Shown here piece after piece: positions 63,843 to 64,000 of a DNA stretch of 64,000 nucleotides. Under the pieces are notes generated by a model that did no database searches, was not told the DNA's origin, and saw only the letters and a list, made by a program, of their open reading frames with translations. Both the position numbers and the translations under genes were made by a program. Source of the DNA: Pedomonas sp051304405 (lineage in GTDB: Bacteria > Pseudomonadota > Alphaproteobacteria > Sphingomonadales > Sphingomonadaceae); NCBI RefSeq assembly GCF_051304405.1, contig NZ_JBPPGG010000001.1:930001-994000 (forward strand), written 5' to 3'. Each line of letters starts with the position of its first letter. Positions within the stretch are counted from its first letter, which is position 1.

Positions 63843-64000
63843 GAAGGAGGGACTTGTCCCTCCTTCACCTCCCTGTCGTTTCGGGACGTGTTCCCCGCGC
63901 CCTGCTGGAAAGCGGGGTTTAAACGGGGCGCGCCAACGGCTGGGCCGGGTACGTCCCGGAAAATCCCCCTGCCAGACGCCAAACGGGGCGAGAGTGGCCT
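63843..64000. repeat. Dispersed hairpin element, copy J (right side cut by window edge)
   Basis: Left hairpin 63843-63866 (arm GAAGGAGGGAC, two-base centre), then CTCCCTGTCGTTTCGGGACG and GTGTTCCCCGCGCCCTG as in copy D. The right arm, if present, lies near or beyond the window end (AAACGGGGCGAG is at 63980-63991). Confidence 0.8.

Overview
This is a GC-rich chromosomal window from an alphaproteobacterium. The evidence is the cmk-rpsA order, a zinc-ribbon FYDLN_acid protein, a 1,599-residue NAD-dependent glutamate dehydrogenase of the large bacterial type, a DUF1674 (SDHAF4) gene divergent from htpX, and the run htpX / rsmB / rpe / heparinase II-III / purH. The synteny looks Sphingomonadales-like, but the order is not proven from sequence alone. 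Most of the window is ordinary core chromosome. No prophage, transposase, integrase or CRISPR array was seen.

Layout. 0-4.7 kb: rpsA (cut by the window edge), cmk, aroA, FYDLN_acid gene, tRNA-Ala. 4.8-14.7 kb: a less GC-biased surface-polysaccharide cluster (GT2, Wzz-like, Wzy-like, GT4, Wzx-like, GT4, wecB and an LtaS-like sulfatase-fold enzyme), followed by about 0.9 kb without a clear gene. 15.6-17.7 kb: groES-groEL with both a sigma-32-type promoter and a perfect CIRCE operator. 17.8-24.7 kb: a TonB C-terminal-domain protein divergent from a TonB-dependent receptor/PepSY pair, then a two-gene M16 peptidase unit. 25-36 kb: membrane proteins and the acetate/glyoxylate genes: aceB, an ScfR/RamB-like regulator, aceA, and later acs. 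36.4-39.6 kb: a tandem duplication carrying two secreted trypsin-like proteases with C-terminal sorting tails, and one intact plus one beheaded DUF1674 gene. 39.8-46.5 kb: htpX, rsmB, rpe, heparinase II/III and purH.

46.6-52.4 kb is the most accessory part. It holds a small nuclease-toxin-like orphan, short tandem repeats, a strongly AT-rich FRG-domain gene and an unrecognised 141-residue gene, mixed with LysE, a YjaB-like acetyltransferase and mdh. 52.5-63.8 kb returns to core: NAD-GDH, MarR, a lone receiver domain, UPF0060, an Ldh-family oxidoreductase, tRNA-Gly, a ProXp-type editing deacylase and a cnoX / Lon-N / Trm112 / DUF971 operon.

The most unusual structure is a dispersed family of about ten intergenic elements. 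Each is built from one or two GC-rich hairpins whose arms vary in a compensatory way. They face each other across a conserved CCCTTTCG / CGAAAGGG flank, and most sit at gene 3' ends. They behave like a lineage-specific BIME or bidirectional terminator.
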